Part shown: one piece after another, positions 42,372-50,720 of the stretch
Layout of the letters: the number at the start of each line of letters is the position of its first letter
Position numbering within the stretch: the stretch's first letter is position 1
Source: a virus
DNA: 64,000 bases
Reading direction: 5' to 3' (one strand)
IMG/VR virus record: IMGVR_UViG_3300015199_000002
Span: 1 to 64,000 of that record
Program-made: the position numbers and the translations under genes
The notes under the pieces: generated by a model
Told to the model about the DNA's origin: nothing
Database searches by the model: none
The model's input: the letters and a program-made list of their open reading frames with translations, nothing else

Positions 42372-44453
42372 TTATTGCCCCGTTGATGCTTTCATATTCG
42401 CATATGCTTCTTGCGCCGCCGGTGTCGCCGCCTTGGGCAAGTTCGGCAATCCGGACGGCTTAATGGACTCGGCCTGCTGCATCCCGGGAGGGGTCGGGTT
42501 CTGCGTAGCTGGCATACCTGGTCCTGGAGGGCCGACAGGCTTTGGCGGACCCCCCTGTCCTGGAGGAGGGGGCGAGGCGGCTTGGCCAGGAGCAGGAGGG
42601 GCGCCTGGAGGCGGCATAGGAGTAAGCGGAGTCTGACCGAGAAGCGTCAGAAGCTGAGGGTCGCCGTTCTTAAGGGCGTCAATGTGGTCCTGGATATGCT
42701 TGGTCACTGCGTTGACAATAGCCGGCGTACTTCTTGCTTCTGGCGAGTCCAGGCAGGTAGAATGCTCCTTGATGTGCTCAACATGCTGGTCTGTGATAAC
42801 GACCATAACATTTTTACCGTCCTGGAGATCTTCGTTCTCACTTCGGATGTTTAGGATCTGGCTGGTCTCGTGCTCATACAAGGAGTCAATAGTGCCGGTG
42901 GTGATCACTTCGAAGTAATGGGCGGGGTTCGTGATCATTTTGTTCTGGAGAAGATCCTGCGCTTCCTGCAATCTTCCAGCAGGTGTTTTTGAGATAGGGT
43001 TAACTGTCTCAACGCACACTCTGTTGATGCCGTCAAGGTCGGATCCTTTGAATGCCTGCACTCGGAACCGGTTGCTTTTTCCGGCGATGCTTGCAATTCT
43101 CGGTGTTGCTGCATAGTCCTGTAGGATCTCAATCAACCCAGTGCCGACGTCCTCTAGGAGTCGGTTATAGGATTGCTGCAGGCCACTGTTGAATTGCACC
43201 GCTTGGGCGGCAACGAGGGCTAGGGCTGCGCCAGAGTGAAGGGAACTTTCCGGGTTACCGCGGGCGACACTGTTGATACCGGAGAGGGTTTCCATCAAGT
43301 GCTGAACTCGGTCAAGCTGACTGAAGATTTCAGCCGGGGTTTGCACCAGGTTCAGGGGCTCTGGTTTTCCGATGTTCTTATCATACTCAATGGCATTCAA
43401 GCCTTGAGCAAGAGCCACTACGTTGATCTCAGCACCACGAGGAATCAGGATGTTCTGAGTCCCGTAGTTCATCTGGTTGGTGGTGATGATAGACATCAAG
43501 GAGCTATAGATCTTCTGTAGCCCCATCAGGTCATAGGCCACCGTGTATCCGAACGGGGTACCAAAGAATTCAGCGGGAGCTATGCGGTAGATAGGAATAT
43601 GTTTGAATGCTAAGGGTCCATCGTTAAGATAGACGTCAACGTCAACAAATTCCATCTGCCGGCCGTTGGGAAGAGCAGGGGTGGGTTCGTGATAGAACTT
43701 ATACACCGGGATATAGTCGCCGTTAGTGTATGCATCGAATGTCAGGAATGAGTACCGGGAAAAGTAGTCAGGCGACTTAGATATGGACAGGATGTCGTTG
43801 GATTTGTCTGGGTACTTTGCTGCCAGATCGTATTTATTCTTAAACTCGCGTACGCACTTCCACGGCGGTCCTGCATTTGATTCTGACCAGCACTCGCGGA
43901 TCACGTCTAGAGGATGGAACGTGTTGAACACTGCGTCGCCGTCGTAGATGGGCTGTCCATTTTCTCCAACATCGTAGATCTGCCCTTTTGTGGCATCCCA
44001 GTCAAGAGTTACAAACCCCTCGCCTGAGATAATCGCTAGCTCTGTTGCCCTCTTTAATTCTATCTCGAGCCTTTTCTCCATCATGTAATAATCAAGTACT
44101 GAGCGGGCCAGAATTGTCTGATTAGCAGACTTAGAGTCGGTATTTTGCGCCGTCGGCTGAAGTGCAGGCCGTTGCGATGTAGTTAAGGTGAGAAGATTCT
44201 GAAGAAGGGAGCGGTAGTGATTGGGAATGCTGACGTAAAGTTCGCCATTCATGCCGCCTTGGTTTAATTTCGAACTATCCATTCCGGCCTGGGTGATCCC
44301 ATAATATGCTAAGTAGGATCTCTTCCACTTATCCAAGAATTGGAATTTTGAGGTGAACATGTAAAAGTCCATAATTTTTTTGCTGAGGGTTCTGGTAAGG
44401 TCTTCAGGAGAAGCTGCTCCCCAATATTGGTCTGTCGTTGCGCCGATACTCAT
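42372..44453 (-). CDS. Portal protein
   Basis: The 693-residue protein has the length and content of podovirus portals: KWKRSYLAYYG then YVSIPNHYRSLLQNLLTLT near the start, and a portal core with VFNTFHPLDVIRE and PIYRIAPAEFFGTPFG. A Pro/Gly-rich C-terminal tail starts near residue 610. It follows the large terminase, the usual order. The tail is a low-complexity proline run that may be flexible inside the capsid. Confidence 0.85.
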   Translation of the reverse strand: MSIGATTDQYWGAASPEDLTRTLSKKIMDFYMFTSKFQFLDKWKRSYLAYYGITQAGMDSSKLNQGGMNGELYVSIPNHYRSLLQNLLTLTTSQRPALQPTAQNTDSKSANQTILARSVLDYYMMEKRLEIELKRATELAIISGEGFVTLDWDATKGQIYDVGENGQPIYDGDAVFNTFHPLDVIRECWSESNAGPPWKCVREFKNKYDLAAKYPDKSNDILSISKSPDYFSRYSFLTFDAYTNGDYIPVYKFYHEPTPALPNGRQMEFVDVDVYLNDGPLAFKHIPIYRIAPAEFFGTPFGYTVAYDLMGLQKIYSSLMSIITTNQMNYGTQNILIPRGAEINVVALAQGLNAIEYDKNIGKPEPLNLVQTPAEIFSQLDRVQHLMETLSGINSVARGNPESSLHSGAALALVAAQAVQFNSGLQQSYNRLLEDVGTGLIEILQDYAATPRIASIAGKSNRFRVQAFKGSDLDGINRVCVETVNPISKTPAGRLQEAQDLLQNKMITNPAHYFEVITTGTIDSLYEHETSQILNIRSENEDLQDGKNVMVVITDQHVEHIKEHSTCLDSPEARSTPAIVNAVTKHIQDHIDALKNGDPQLLTLLGQTPLTPMPPPGAPPAPGQAASPPPPGQGGPPKPVGPPGPGMPATQNPTPPGMQQAESIKPSGLPNLPKAATPAAQEAYANMKASTGQ

Positions 44454-44459
44454 TGTTAA

Positions 44460-46001
44460 TTATCTCCTGAACTTTCTATCTTTTGAATTTGAAAATACGC
44501 TGGGCATCTGTGCTGCCAAGTCTCTCTGCGCCGGCTCCTCTTTTGGAGCAAGAAGTTTCTTTAGGCCTGACATCGACGCATTGTTGTATCTGTCATCTTT
44601 TATGACCATGCCGCGAACATTTAACTTATAGTTCGGTGGGAACGGGTTGCTGTATCTGTTTATGTTCCTGACAAAGTACTGGAGCGCGGCTAAGAGGTCG
44701 AAGTGGCCATTCTCGCTGTCTCTGCAGAAGCTTGTCCTGGCCGGATTCCAGGTGGCGTCTTCTATCTGCCCGATAAGTTTCTGGCACCGGGGGTGGATAA
44801 TCAGCTTGTAGCCCTGGATGTCAAGTCGAATAGAATTCGCTTGAGCTTCTACATTGTCTTTGTTCGTAACCATCCCGATCGGGTAACGGTGGACAGTGTT
44901 TATGTCGTTGATCGTGAATGCCTGTCCGTCTGCGATGCGGTTAGTGGCTTTCATGGGCTCTTCTCCCCATAGCGCGACTTCTTTTTCTCTACAGGCTTTC
45001 ACCAGTGTTGCTGAGTTGACGCCCTTAAGTAAAAGTTCGTCTTCGATTACCACGAAGCCCTTGGGAAAGTGATAGTATCCGAATAGGACGCCGCAGAAGT
45101 CAACTAGACCTAAATCGGCAGACACCAGCGAGTGGAAGAAGTCGGGGCGAACGATGTCGTCGCGTACTAGGTGTTCTTTAAATTTTGACCATTCGGGGAT
45201 CACTGCGTTTACTTCGTCAATCAAAAAATTACACAAATATTCTCGTTGAAATGTTGAGCTATTATAGCCGCCGGTCTCTCTATACTGGTCTGCGATTCTG
45301 TCTACGTCTGCCTTGGAAAATTTCTTGACGTCAAGAATAGTCTGCTTTAAGTATAGGCCGTCTTCCTGCGCGCGCCGCGTGAATATCTTTACGAACGGGT
45401 GCCCGGGGGTCATGGGGGCGTTGGATAGCAGGATCATTGCTCCGCCCGTGGTTGTAGTCATGGGAGAAAGAACAGAGTTCACCGCGGTCTCAAGGTGATC
45501 TATGAACCCGGCTTCGTCGACCACGATCTTATGCGCCGTGAGTCCTCGTATCTTTTGAAGTCTTCCGCCATCCAACCCAGTGAGCTTAATAGTAGAGCCG
45601 TTAGTGAAAACGTACTGGTTGTACTGAGTCTTTAGCTTTGCGCGCAAATCTTCTGGGGCATCTTTAAAAATTTCTTGGTACGAAGGAAGGATCATGTCCT
45701 TGACAGCCTTCTGCGTCGCTCCTGTGTATAGAATAAAGCTACCCGGGTGAGTCAGCGCGTATTCTATGCAAATTACGGCTGCCATAAAAGTTTTTCCAGA
45801 GCGTCTGGAGGCGTTTAGAACAAATCTACTGTTAGGGATTTCGGCTGCTTTTTTTATGGCTGCGTACGCAACTTGCTGATGAGACTCTAGCTTCCAGGAA
45901 AGATCGCCCTTCCTCCACAACGAAGCGGTTATCTGACGTCTGGCGGACTCTTTCTTACCGGCTAATTCCTCGGCTGTTATTGTTTCGCTAACGTCTTGCA
46001 T
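44460..46001 (-). CDS. Large terminase subunit (TerL)
   Basis: The 513-residue packaging motor has an ATPase with Walker A SRRSGKT at 65-71 and Walker B IVVDEAGF near 159-166. A nuclease domain begins at SLVSADLG with Asp296 as a likely metal ligand and has a further acidic site in NGHFDLLAALQYF near 450. It cuts and pumps DNA into the prohead through the portal. It starts three bases after the preceding gene. Confidence 0.92.
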   Translation of the reverse strand: MQDVSETITAEELAGKKESARRQITASLWRKGDLSWKLESHQQVAYAAIKKAAEIPNSRFVLNASRRSGKTFMAAVICIEYALTHPGSFILYTGATQKAVKDMILPSYQEIFKDAPEDLRAKLKTQYNQYVFTNGSTIKLTGLDGGRLQKIRGLTAHKIVVDEAGFIDHLETAVNSVLSPMTTTTGGAMILLSNAPMTPGHPFVKIFTRRAQEDGLYLKQTILDVKKFSKADVDRIADQYRETGGYNSSTFQREYLCNFLIDEVNAVIPEWSKFKEHLVRDDIVRPDFFHSLVSADLGLVDFCGVLFGYYHFPKGFVVIEDELLLKGVNSATLVKACREKEVALWGEEPMKATNRIADGQAFTINDINTVHRYPIGMVTNKDNVEAQANSIRLDIQGYKLIIHPRCQKLIGQIEDATWNPARTSFCRDSENGHFDLLAALQYFVRNINRYSNPFPPNYKLNVRGMVIKDDRYNNASMSGLKKLLAPKEEPAQRDLAAQMPSVFSNSKDRKFRR

Positions 46002-46004
46002 TGT

Positions 46005-46223
46005 CTATTGCAGTAAAGGCAGCAACGCTTTAAGGTCGTCTGCGCTTAAGTCCTCGTACGGGTCATCTGTGCTTATATTGGCGCCCTTGGCTCTGAGTAG
46101 CATCTTCATCTTGATCAGGGTGGCGAGCTGAACGGTCTCGGCTTCGGTAAGGAGTTCCTTTTCCGACCGATTCTGCAAAAACTGGAGTTGCTGCTCTATG
46201 ATCTTAAGGGGATCTGCTGACAT
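46005..46223 (-). CDS. Small protein before TerL, possible small terminase
   Basis: The 72-residue protein has a helical N-terminus (IIEQQLQFLQNRSEKELL), an acidic patch (TDDPYEDLSADDL) and sits directly before the large terminase. Small terminase subunits usually lie there, but this one is short and no helix-turn-helix is clear, so the call rests on position. Confidence 0.45.
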   Translation of the reverse strand: MSADPLKIIEQQLQFLQNRSEKELLTEAETVQLATLIKMKMLLRAKGANISTDDPYEDLSADDLKALLPLLQ

Positions 46224-46226
46224 GGC

Positions 46227-46484
46227 CTAGGACCGCCCTCTAATGCCCGCAGCGAGCTTAATTGTGCTTATCTCGTCCTTTAGGGCTTTGAAGTCTGCTT
46301 CCATCACTGCGACCCTGCCAAGGGCCTTGGAATCGACTTTATCGACACCGAAGAAACGGTCAAGATAGTGGCCAGACAGGAACAGGGCGGTGGCTAGGAG
46401 CGGGACCATTTCCCTTGTGACGACTGTGACGGCCGCGAACAATAAGGAAGTTCCGAATAGTACGGAATCTCTATATTTCCACAT
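46227..46484 (-). CDS. Two-span membrane protein with coiled coil, holin candidate
   Basis: The 85-residue protein has two likely membrane segments (SVLFGTSLLFAAVTVV and MVPLLATALFLSGHYL). A charged coiled coil follows (about 60-78). T7 has its holin at the same place, just before the terminase genes. This supports but does not prove a holin role. Confidence 0.5.
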   Translation of the reverse strand: MWKYRDSVLFGTSLLFAAVTVVTREMVPLLATALFLSGHYLDRFFGVDKVDSKALGRVAVMEADFKALKDEISTIKLAAGIRGRS

Positions 46485-46762
46485 TAGCGCTTCTTCTTCG
46501 CGCCATTGCAGATATAGTCCTCGAGCTTAACTAACAGGAGTTCCCTGGTATCTTGCTTACTGATTACTTTAGGAACGTTTACGGATTCATCTACTGATAC
46601 TTCGATGATTTCATTGAGGTATCCAGAGATCTTGCGGATTCTGTAATACTTTTGAAGGTCTGCTGAGGAGGCTGTCTTGCTTCGCTCCGAAGGGCCTGTC
46701 GTATCGCCACTTTTTATTTCAGATTGTTCGTGGGCGGATTTGGCGGTCATTGGTGCGGGCAT
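46484..46762 (-). CDS. Hypothetical protein, first gene of the morphogenesis block
   Basis: The 92-residue protein has a polar, disordered N-terminus and a helical segment (YYRIRKISGYLNEIIEV), ending in a basic tail. It overlaps the next gene by one base and lies behind copy 5 of the recurrent motif. A small terminase is an alternative role. Confidence 0.5.
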   Translation of the reverse strand: MPAPMTAKSAHEQSEIKSGDTTGPSERSKTASSADLQKYYRIRKISGYLNEIIEVSVDESVNVPKVISKQDTRELLLVKLEDYICNGAKKKR

Positions 46763-46805
46763 TTGATTGTCTCCGGGTGCATTCGCTCATAATCGAGTAG
46801 AATGG

Positions 46806-46857
46806 TCCTGATTAAGAGGGACAATACTCTGGATATTATTTTGTTGCTAAATCAGGA
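46806..46857. promoter_or_regulatory. Divergent control region with inverted repeat and motif copy 5
   Basis: In the 132-base gap between the leftward and rightward operons, TCCTGATT (46806-46813) and AATCAGGA (46850-46857) form an eight-base inverted repeat 36 bases apart. Between them, at 46812-46823, lies copy 5 of the recurrent motif (TTAAGAGGGACA on the plus strand). Two opposed sites around a motif suggest an operator for both operons. Confidence 0.4.
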
Positions 46858-46894
46858 TAACTTTGGCATACTTGATAGACGTTAGAGGTAACTA

Positions 46895-47518
46895 TTGAAG
46901 ATTATTGCTTTAAGCGACACACACTCCCTGCACGATAGAATAAAAGTTCCTAACGGAGACGTTTTGGTTCACGCGGGGGACTTCTGTAATAGTGGATCCT
47001 GGGATGATCTTGTCCGGTTCAACGATTGGCTGGGAACTCTGCCTCACAAACATAAGCTGGTCACCGCAGGGAACCACGATAGATGCGTTCAATATGACCT
47101 AGAGCATGCTAGGTCGCTATTGAGCAATGCGACGTTGCTCATTGACGAAGAGATTACGATCGATGGTGTAAGATTCTATATGTCGCCCTGGTCCCCTACG
47201 TTCGGCTATTGGGCATGGATGGCGCACCGCGGTGAAGACATCGCTGCTAAGTGGGCGAAGATACCGCTAGGGGTTGATGTACTCGTTACGCACGGGCCGG
47301 CCTATGGGATCCTGGATTTCATTCCTGACCAGAACCGGCACGTGGGGTGCGAAGAGCTGCTCAAGAGGGTAATGGTAGTGCGGCCGAAAGTGCATATTGC
47401 AGCCCATATCCACGAAGGATACGGAAAGAAGACAATAAATTACACTAAGTTCTATAACGTGGCGTCCTGCGACGGAAACTACAATCCAGTAAATAAGCCT
47501 AAGGTGATTAATATATGA
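46895..47518 (+). CDS. Calcineurin-like metallophosphoesterase
   Basis: The 207-residue protein holds the full motif set: LSDTHSLHD, LVHAGDFCNSGSW, TAGNHDRC, VTHGPAYGILD, and AAHIHEGYG. Its N-terminal part resembles the MPPED2/UPF0046-like branch. The start is a TTG after TTAGAGGTAAC. It would hydrolyse phosphodiesters or phosphomonoesters; the substrate is unknown. Its stop overlaps the next gene by four bases. Confidence 0.85.
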   Translation: MKIIALSDTHSLHDRIKVPNGDVLVHAGDFCNSGSWDDLVRFNDWLGTLPHKHKLVTAGNHDRCVQYDLEHARSLLSNATLLIDEEITIDGVRFYMSPWSPTFGYWAWMAHRGEDIAAKWAKIPLGVDVLVTHGPAYGILDFIPDQNRHVGCEELLKRVMVVRPKVHIAAHIHEGYGKKTINYTKFYNVASCDGNYNPVNKPKVINI

Positions 47519-48096
47519 TCTGGTTTACTAGCGATCTCCATTTCGGCCACGAAGCAGTTATTGGATATTCTAAGCGCCCGTTTGACTCTCTAGAAGACAT
47601 GCACACAGAGTTAATTTTACGCTGGAACGAGTGCGTCCAACCAGAAGACACGGTTTATGTTCTAGGAGACTTGGCACTTTGTCCTTACCAGATTTTCGAG
47701 CCAATCGCCACGCGACTCAAGGGTAAAAAGGTTCTGGTAAAAGGAAATCACGACAGTTACTCCAATGGGCAGTACGAACGCGCCGGGTTCCAAGTATTTG
47801 ATGAGATTAAGATGAAGATAGCGGGGCAAGTATGCAGGCTGTCACACTTTCCGTACCGGTTGCCTTGGTATATGCGACCCTTTGCGTATAAATCGGAACT
47901 TAGATTCATGGACCGCAGGCCCCCCAGGATTCCAGGAGAGATACTTTTGCACGGGCACTCACACGTAAAGTACAAGTACGCCGACAGCAGGATACATGTG
48001 GGAGTAGATGCTTGGGATTTTTACCCAGCGTCGGTACGAGAAATAGAATCTATAATCAATAAAATGTCAAAGAAACCTACCTCAGAAACTCCCTAA
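47515..48096 (+). CDS. Calcineurin-like metallophosphoesterase (second copy, different branch)
   Basis: The 193-residue protein has FTSDLHFGHEA, DTVYVLGDLALC, VLVKGNHD and LLHGHSHVKYKY, typical of phage YfcE-like phosphoesterases. Its sequence is too far from its neighbour to be a recent duplicate. Possible substrates include cyclic nucleotides, which could matter in defence evasion, but nothing in the sequence shows this. It runs 20 bases into the serine recombinase gene that converges on it. Confidence 0.85.
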   Translation: MIWFTSDLHFGHEAVIGYSKRPFDSLEDMHTELILRWNECVQPEDTVYVLGDLALCPYQIFEPIATRLKGKKVLVKGNHDSYSNGQYERAGFQVFDEIKMKIAGQVCRLSHFPYRLPWYMRPFAYKSELRFMDRRPPRIPGEILLHGHSHVKYKYADSRIHVGVDAWDFYPASVREIESIINKMSKKPTSETP

Positions 48097-48673
48097 GAAA
48101 GTCGCTCTGAATAGGATTTCGAGACTTCTTGTTGAACAAAGACACCACGCTGCCTTTTGACATACCGGTAGCCTTTGATATTTCGTTAAAGGTGTGTCCG
48201 TCGTTCCGCATGTTCATAGCCAGCGTCAGAGTCTCCACAGAGTGCTTGCCTGGGGGGCCGAGCCTCTGCCCCTTTTCCTTCTTTGCCTGGAGCGCAGCCT
48301 TAGTCCGCTGGCTGATCAGGGACCTCTCCAGCTCTGCCACCATCACCATGGCCTGGGCGGTGAATCTGCCCGACGGGGTGCTGTAATCGACCCCCTCCCG
48401 AAGAGATACGATGTTAACCCCTCGTTTGTACAGGCCCTCAATCAGCCCAATTATGTCTAGGAGCTTCCTTCCTAGGCGATCTAAGGCGGCTATGGCTAAG
48501 GTGTCTCCAGACTGGATCTTCTTTAGGAGCTTCTCTAGCTCTGGTCGCTCCTTGACACCGCTTGCGGTCTCCCGGTACAGGAATGCCTCTGGGTAGCGCT
48601 TTAGGAGATCGTGCTCCTGCGTATCTACGACCTGCTTGTTCGAACTCACGCGACAGTATATGTAAATCGACAT
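48077..48673 (-). CDS. Serine recombinase (resolvase/invertase type)
   Basis: The start is placed at MSIYIYCRVSSNKQ because this begins the catalytic domain. Ser10 in CRVSSNKQ is the likely nucleophile and LDRLGRK holds the family arginines. A C-terminal helix-turn-helix (NEISKATGMSKGSVVSLF) binds DNA. Short members catalyse inversion or resolution; large integrases of this family are much longer. It may invert a segment of phage DNA, but no partner sites were identified. Confidence 0.85.
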   Translation of the reverse strand: MSIYIYCRVSSNKQVVDTQEHDLLKRYPEAFLYRETASGVKERPELEKLLKKIQSGDTLAIAALDRLGRKLLDIIGLIEGLYKRGVNIVSLREGVDYSTPSGRFTAQAMVMVAELERSLISQRTKAALQAKKEKGQRLGPPGKHSVETLTLAMNMRNDGHTFNEISKATGMSKGSVVSLFNKKSRNPIQSDFLREFLR

Positions 48674-48813
48674 ACTTAGAGCGTATACTGACCGGTCATT
48701 GAAAGCAAGTAAAATCTTGGTAAGGGGCGCCATTGGCTACCGGGTTCAGTTTTACCTTACCCGCTGGACGAGCGTTGCCCTTTTACTCCTGCCTACTCGG
48801 AACCTCATTCACT

Positions 48814-48963
48814 TTATCCGAAATTCTTTTGATTTTGGTTGACCATTTCTTCCAACCAATCTTCTAAATAAGACACTGCGTCCTTGAAGCTAGAACAAAC
48901 CTGCACGCCGCTCACTACAATAAGACGGTACCAGGGGTCGTAATAGAAGTCAAGCGCTATCAC
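48814..48963 (-). CDS. Small hypothetical protein (49 aa)
   Basis: The frame starts at a GTG at 48963 and reads like a globular protein (IALDFYYDPWYRLIVVSG, then SSFKDAVSYLEDWLEEM). No strong ribosome-binding site is visible. It may be a real small gene in the otherwise non-coding region behind the recombinase. Confidence 0.4.
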   Translation of the reverse strand: MIALDFYYDPWYRLIVVSGVQVCSSFKDAVSYLEDWLEEMVNQNQKNFG

Positions 48964-49009
48964 GCCAAAGATTGCGCCATTTTGGCATTATACGCCAGAG
49001 CGCATAAAA

Positions 49010-49345
49010 CACATCCTATACGGTAAAGCGTATAGCGAAAGCATACGATCGTATAGGATAGGCATACAGACCCCGAACGGGTAAGAAACTATCGAAAAGT
49101 GATAGGTACTGACATGAACGGGTACTAACTACTAGCGTAGCCGCCAATGGGCTTCGTATGAGTTGCTACTAACAGCGTCCCGATGACAAGTTACTAGGGG
49201 CGGTGCGGGTTAAATTGTCATTGGGGTGGTGTTATGCGGAGGGCTATAGGTAGCGGCTACTAGCCCCACAAACCCGTTTATAGGCCACTTGACCAAGTAA
49301 AGAGACCCTTACCCGCAGCCAGGTGGGATAAAGGCTACTACGGGC
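49010..49345 (+). ncRNA. Candidate structured RNA
   Basis: The stretch has no gene but dense pairing. An outer stem TCCTATACG with CGTATAGGA encloses a hairpin CGTATaGC, GAAA, GCATACG, a GNRA-type tetraloop with one bulged A. Next come an ACTATC/GATAGT-like hairpin, the repeat GAACGGGTA twice, GTAGC/GCTAC, and a long-range TGCGGGT/ACCCGCA pair near 49206 and 49310. The GNRA loop favours the plus strand. It flanks an HNH gene; no known family is claimed. Confidence 0.4.
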
Positions 49346-49357
49346 ATTTCTGTGCGT

Positions 49358-50233
49358 CTAATAGGACTTTAAAGTGCTCTTACCGCCAAACTCACTATAA
49401 AAGAGTTGTCGGGAAATATCAAGAAATTTATTTGACTTTTTCTCGTTTTCGGCTCCGGGGATCGCGCGCAGGTTCCAAGGGACGTGAAGACCCCAAACCT
49501 CTACTAAGTGCCCGTTAACGATCTCCAGACCCCGGATGGGTACGATATGGTCGACGTGGTGCTGTACCGATGTCTCCGAGGTTAGTCGGTCCCGCTCACG
49601 GTAGATTTTGCCCATCTCGATCCTGTGGGCTGCGGAGACCCATTTGGGTACTGCGGAGCGTTTTCTGAGTTCTTGCAAGGTTTTCCTGGCAGCGAACTTG
49701 GCTCGGTCGCGTTTACGGGCTCGTTTACGCGCAGCCTTGAGCATTTCTTGATTTCTGCACGTTCGAGCCTCAGGGAATGCGTACCCTCTCCGGGAGGCCT
49801 TTCTGTCTGCAATATCCCTAAAGTTACTTTTAATCTCAGCCAAACACCCTAGGCAGTGCGCGGACTTAGGAGGAAACAAGTACTTAAGAATCCTCTTTTT
49901 ACACCTACTGCAACTCTTGTCTTTGGGAACTGGCAGCAGTCTGCGGAGTTTCTTGCACATTTTACATCGAGTATGTAGTCTGTCTGCGGAGTTCCTGTCT
50001 TTACCGAAATCAAACGCCGATTTGGTGACTGAGCAGGCAGGGCATTTCTTGTAAGGCATATTCTTAAACTTATCTCTCAATGGTGGCTTTGGCCCCCTAT
50101 CCCTACACTCCCTGCAGTAAGGGAACTCCTTTGCCTTATCTCTATTAACTCCCCCATGAAAGAAATCTCGGTCCGGCTTAGGCTGCCCGCACCCTAGGTA
50201 ACGCCTGTTGCTGCTCCCTATGCAAATTTTCAT
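49358..50233 (-). CDS. HNH endonuclease with multiple zinc-binding clusters
   Basis: I prefer the ATG at 50233 (MKICIGSSNRRYLGCGQPKP); an upstream start adds 12 residues. Four CxxC-type clusters follow one after another (YCRECRD, KKCPACS, RCKMCK, CSRCKK), then a basic middle and an HNH core with HHVDHIVPIRG and NLRAIPGAENEKKSNK. It stands alone inside a 2.2-kb largely non-coding region. It probably recognises a nearby site and is mobile. Confidence 0.8.
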   Translation of the reverse strand: MKICIGSSNRRYLGCGQPKPDRDFFHGGVNRDKAKEFPYCRECRDRGPKPPLRDKFKNMPYKKCPACSVTKSAFDFGKDRNSADRLHTRCKMCKKLRRLLPVPKDKSCSRCKKRILKYLFPPKSAHCLGCLAEIKSNFRDIADRKASRRGYAFPEARTCRNQEMLKAARKRARKRDRAKFAARKTLQELRKRSAVPKWVSAAHRIEMGKIYRERDRLTSETSVQHHVDHIVPIRGLEIVNGHLVEVWGLHVPWNLRAIPGAENEKKSNKFLDISRQLFYSEFGGKSTLKSY

Positions 50234-50374
50234 TATTACAAGCATAATACACAGTAAAACTCGTGTCAACAGAATAAATAAGCCTTAAGTATCATATATT
50301 TGACTTGTCGGAAAATAGCCATCTCGTTTTAAACGGGCGCTGAAGGTGAGGCTGTGGGAGAAATTGCGTCCTGG

Positions 50375-50430
50375 GGGGGGGTCTACCCAGACCCAGGCCA
50401 GAAAGGAAACAGTTCCCAGTAGACCCCCCC
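50375..50430. other. Strong 12-bp inverted repeat with G and C runs
   Basis: GGGGGGGTCTAC at 50375-50386 pairs perfectly with GTAGACCCCCCC at 50419-50430, leaving a 32-base loop. The left arm extends into a run of nine G. No T-run follows on either strand, so it is not a standard terminator. Confidence 0.8.
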
Positions 50431-50604
50431 TCCGGAGAGCTCTGTACAGGCCGGCCAACTCCCATCTGAAACCAGGCTATTCCCGCGGTGTTTTGTCTCG
50501 TTTCGGTCGTCGTTGCTCATGGGGTATCAACTGGTCATTTAACGTTCGTATGCTGACTTGAAGGATTGTTAAGGCTCAGCTGCGTTATATAAGAGATGGA
50601 GATA

Positions 50605-50695
50605 TCTACTAAAGTCTTAGTAGACGATGCTTCGTCGCTTGTATCGAGCGACCCCACGCAGTAGCCGTTGCACCTTGAGTTAGTTGTTACTGCGT
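50605..50695. other. Three consecutive hairpins
   Basis: TCTACTAA with TTAGTAGA (8 bp, four-base loop, 50605-50624) is followed by GTCGCT with AGCGAC (50633-50651). ACGCAGTA with TACTGCGT then follows (8 bp, 50656-50695). The close series suggests a folded RNA. Confidence 0.6.
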
Positions 50696-50720
50696 AAAGT
50701 TCTACGCACTTAAAATCGTA

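Noticed and set aside
44460-46001. T7-like RNA polymerase near the late genes
   Set aside because: No single-subunit RNA polymerase gene was found in this window. It may lie outside, so phage-type promoters are not claimed.
48734-49357. tRNA gene
   Set aside because: No complete cloverleaf with the T-loop GTTCGA-type signature was found here or elsewhere in the window.
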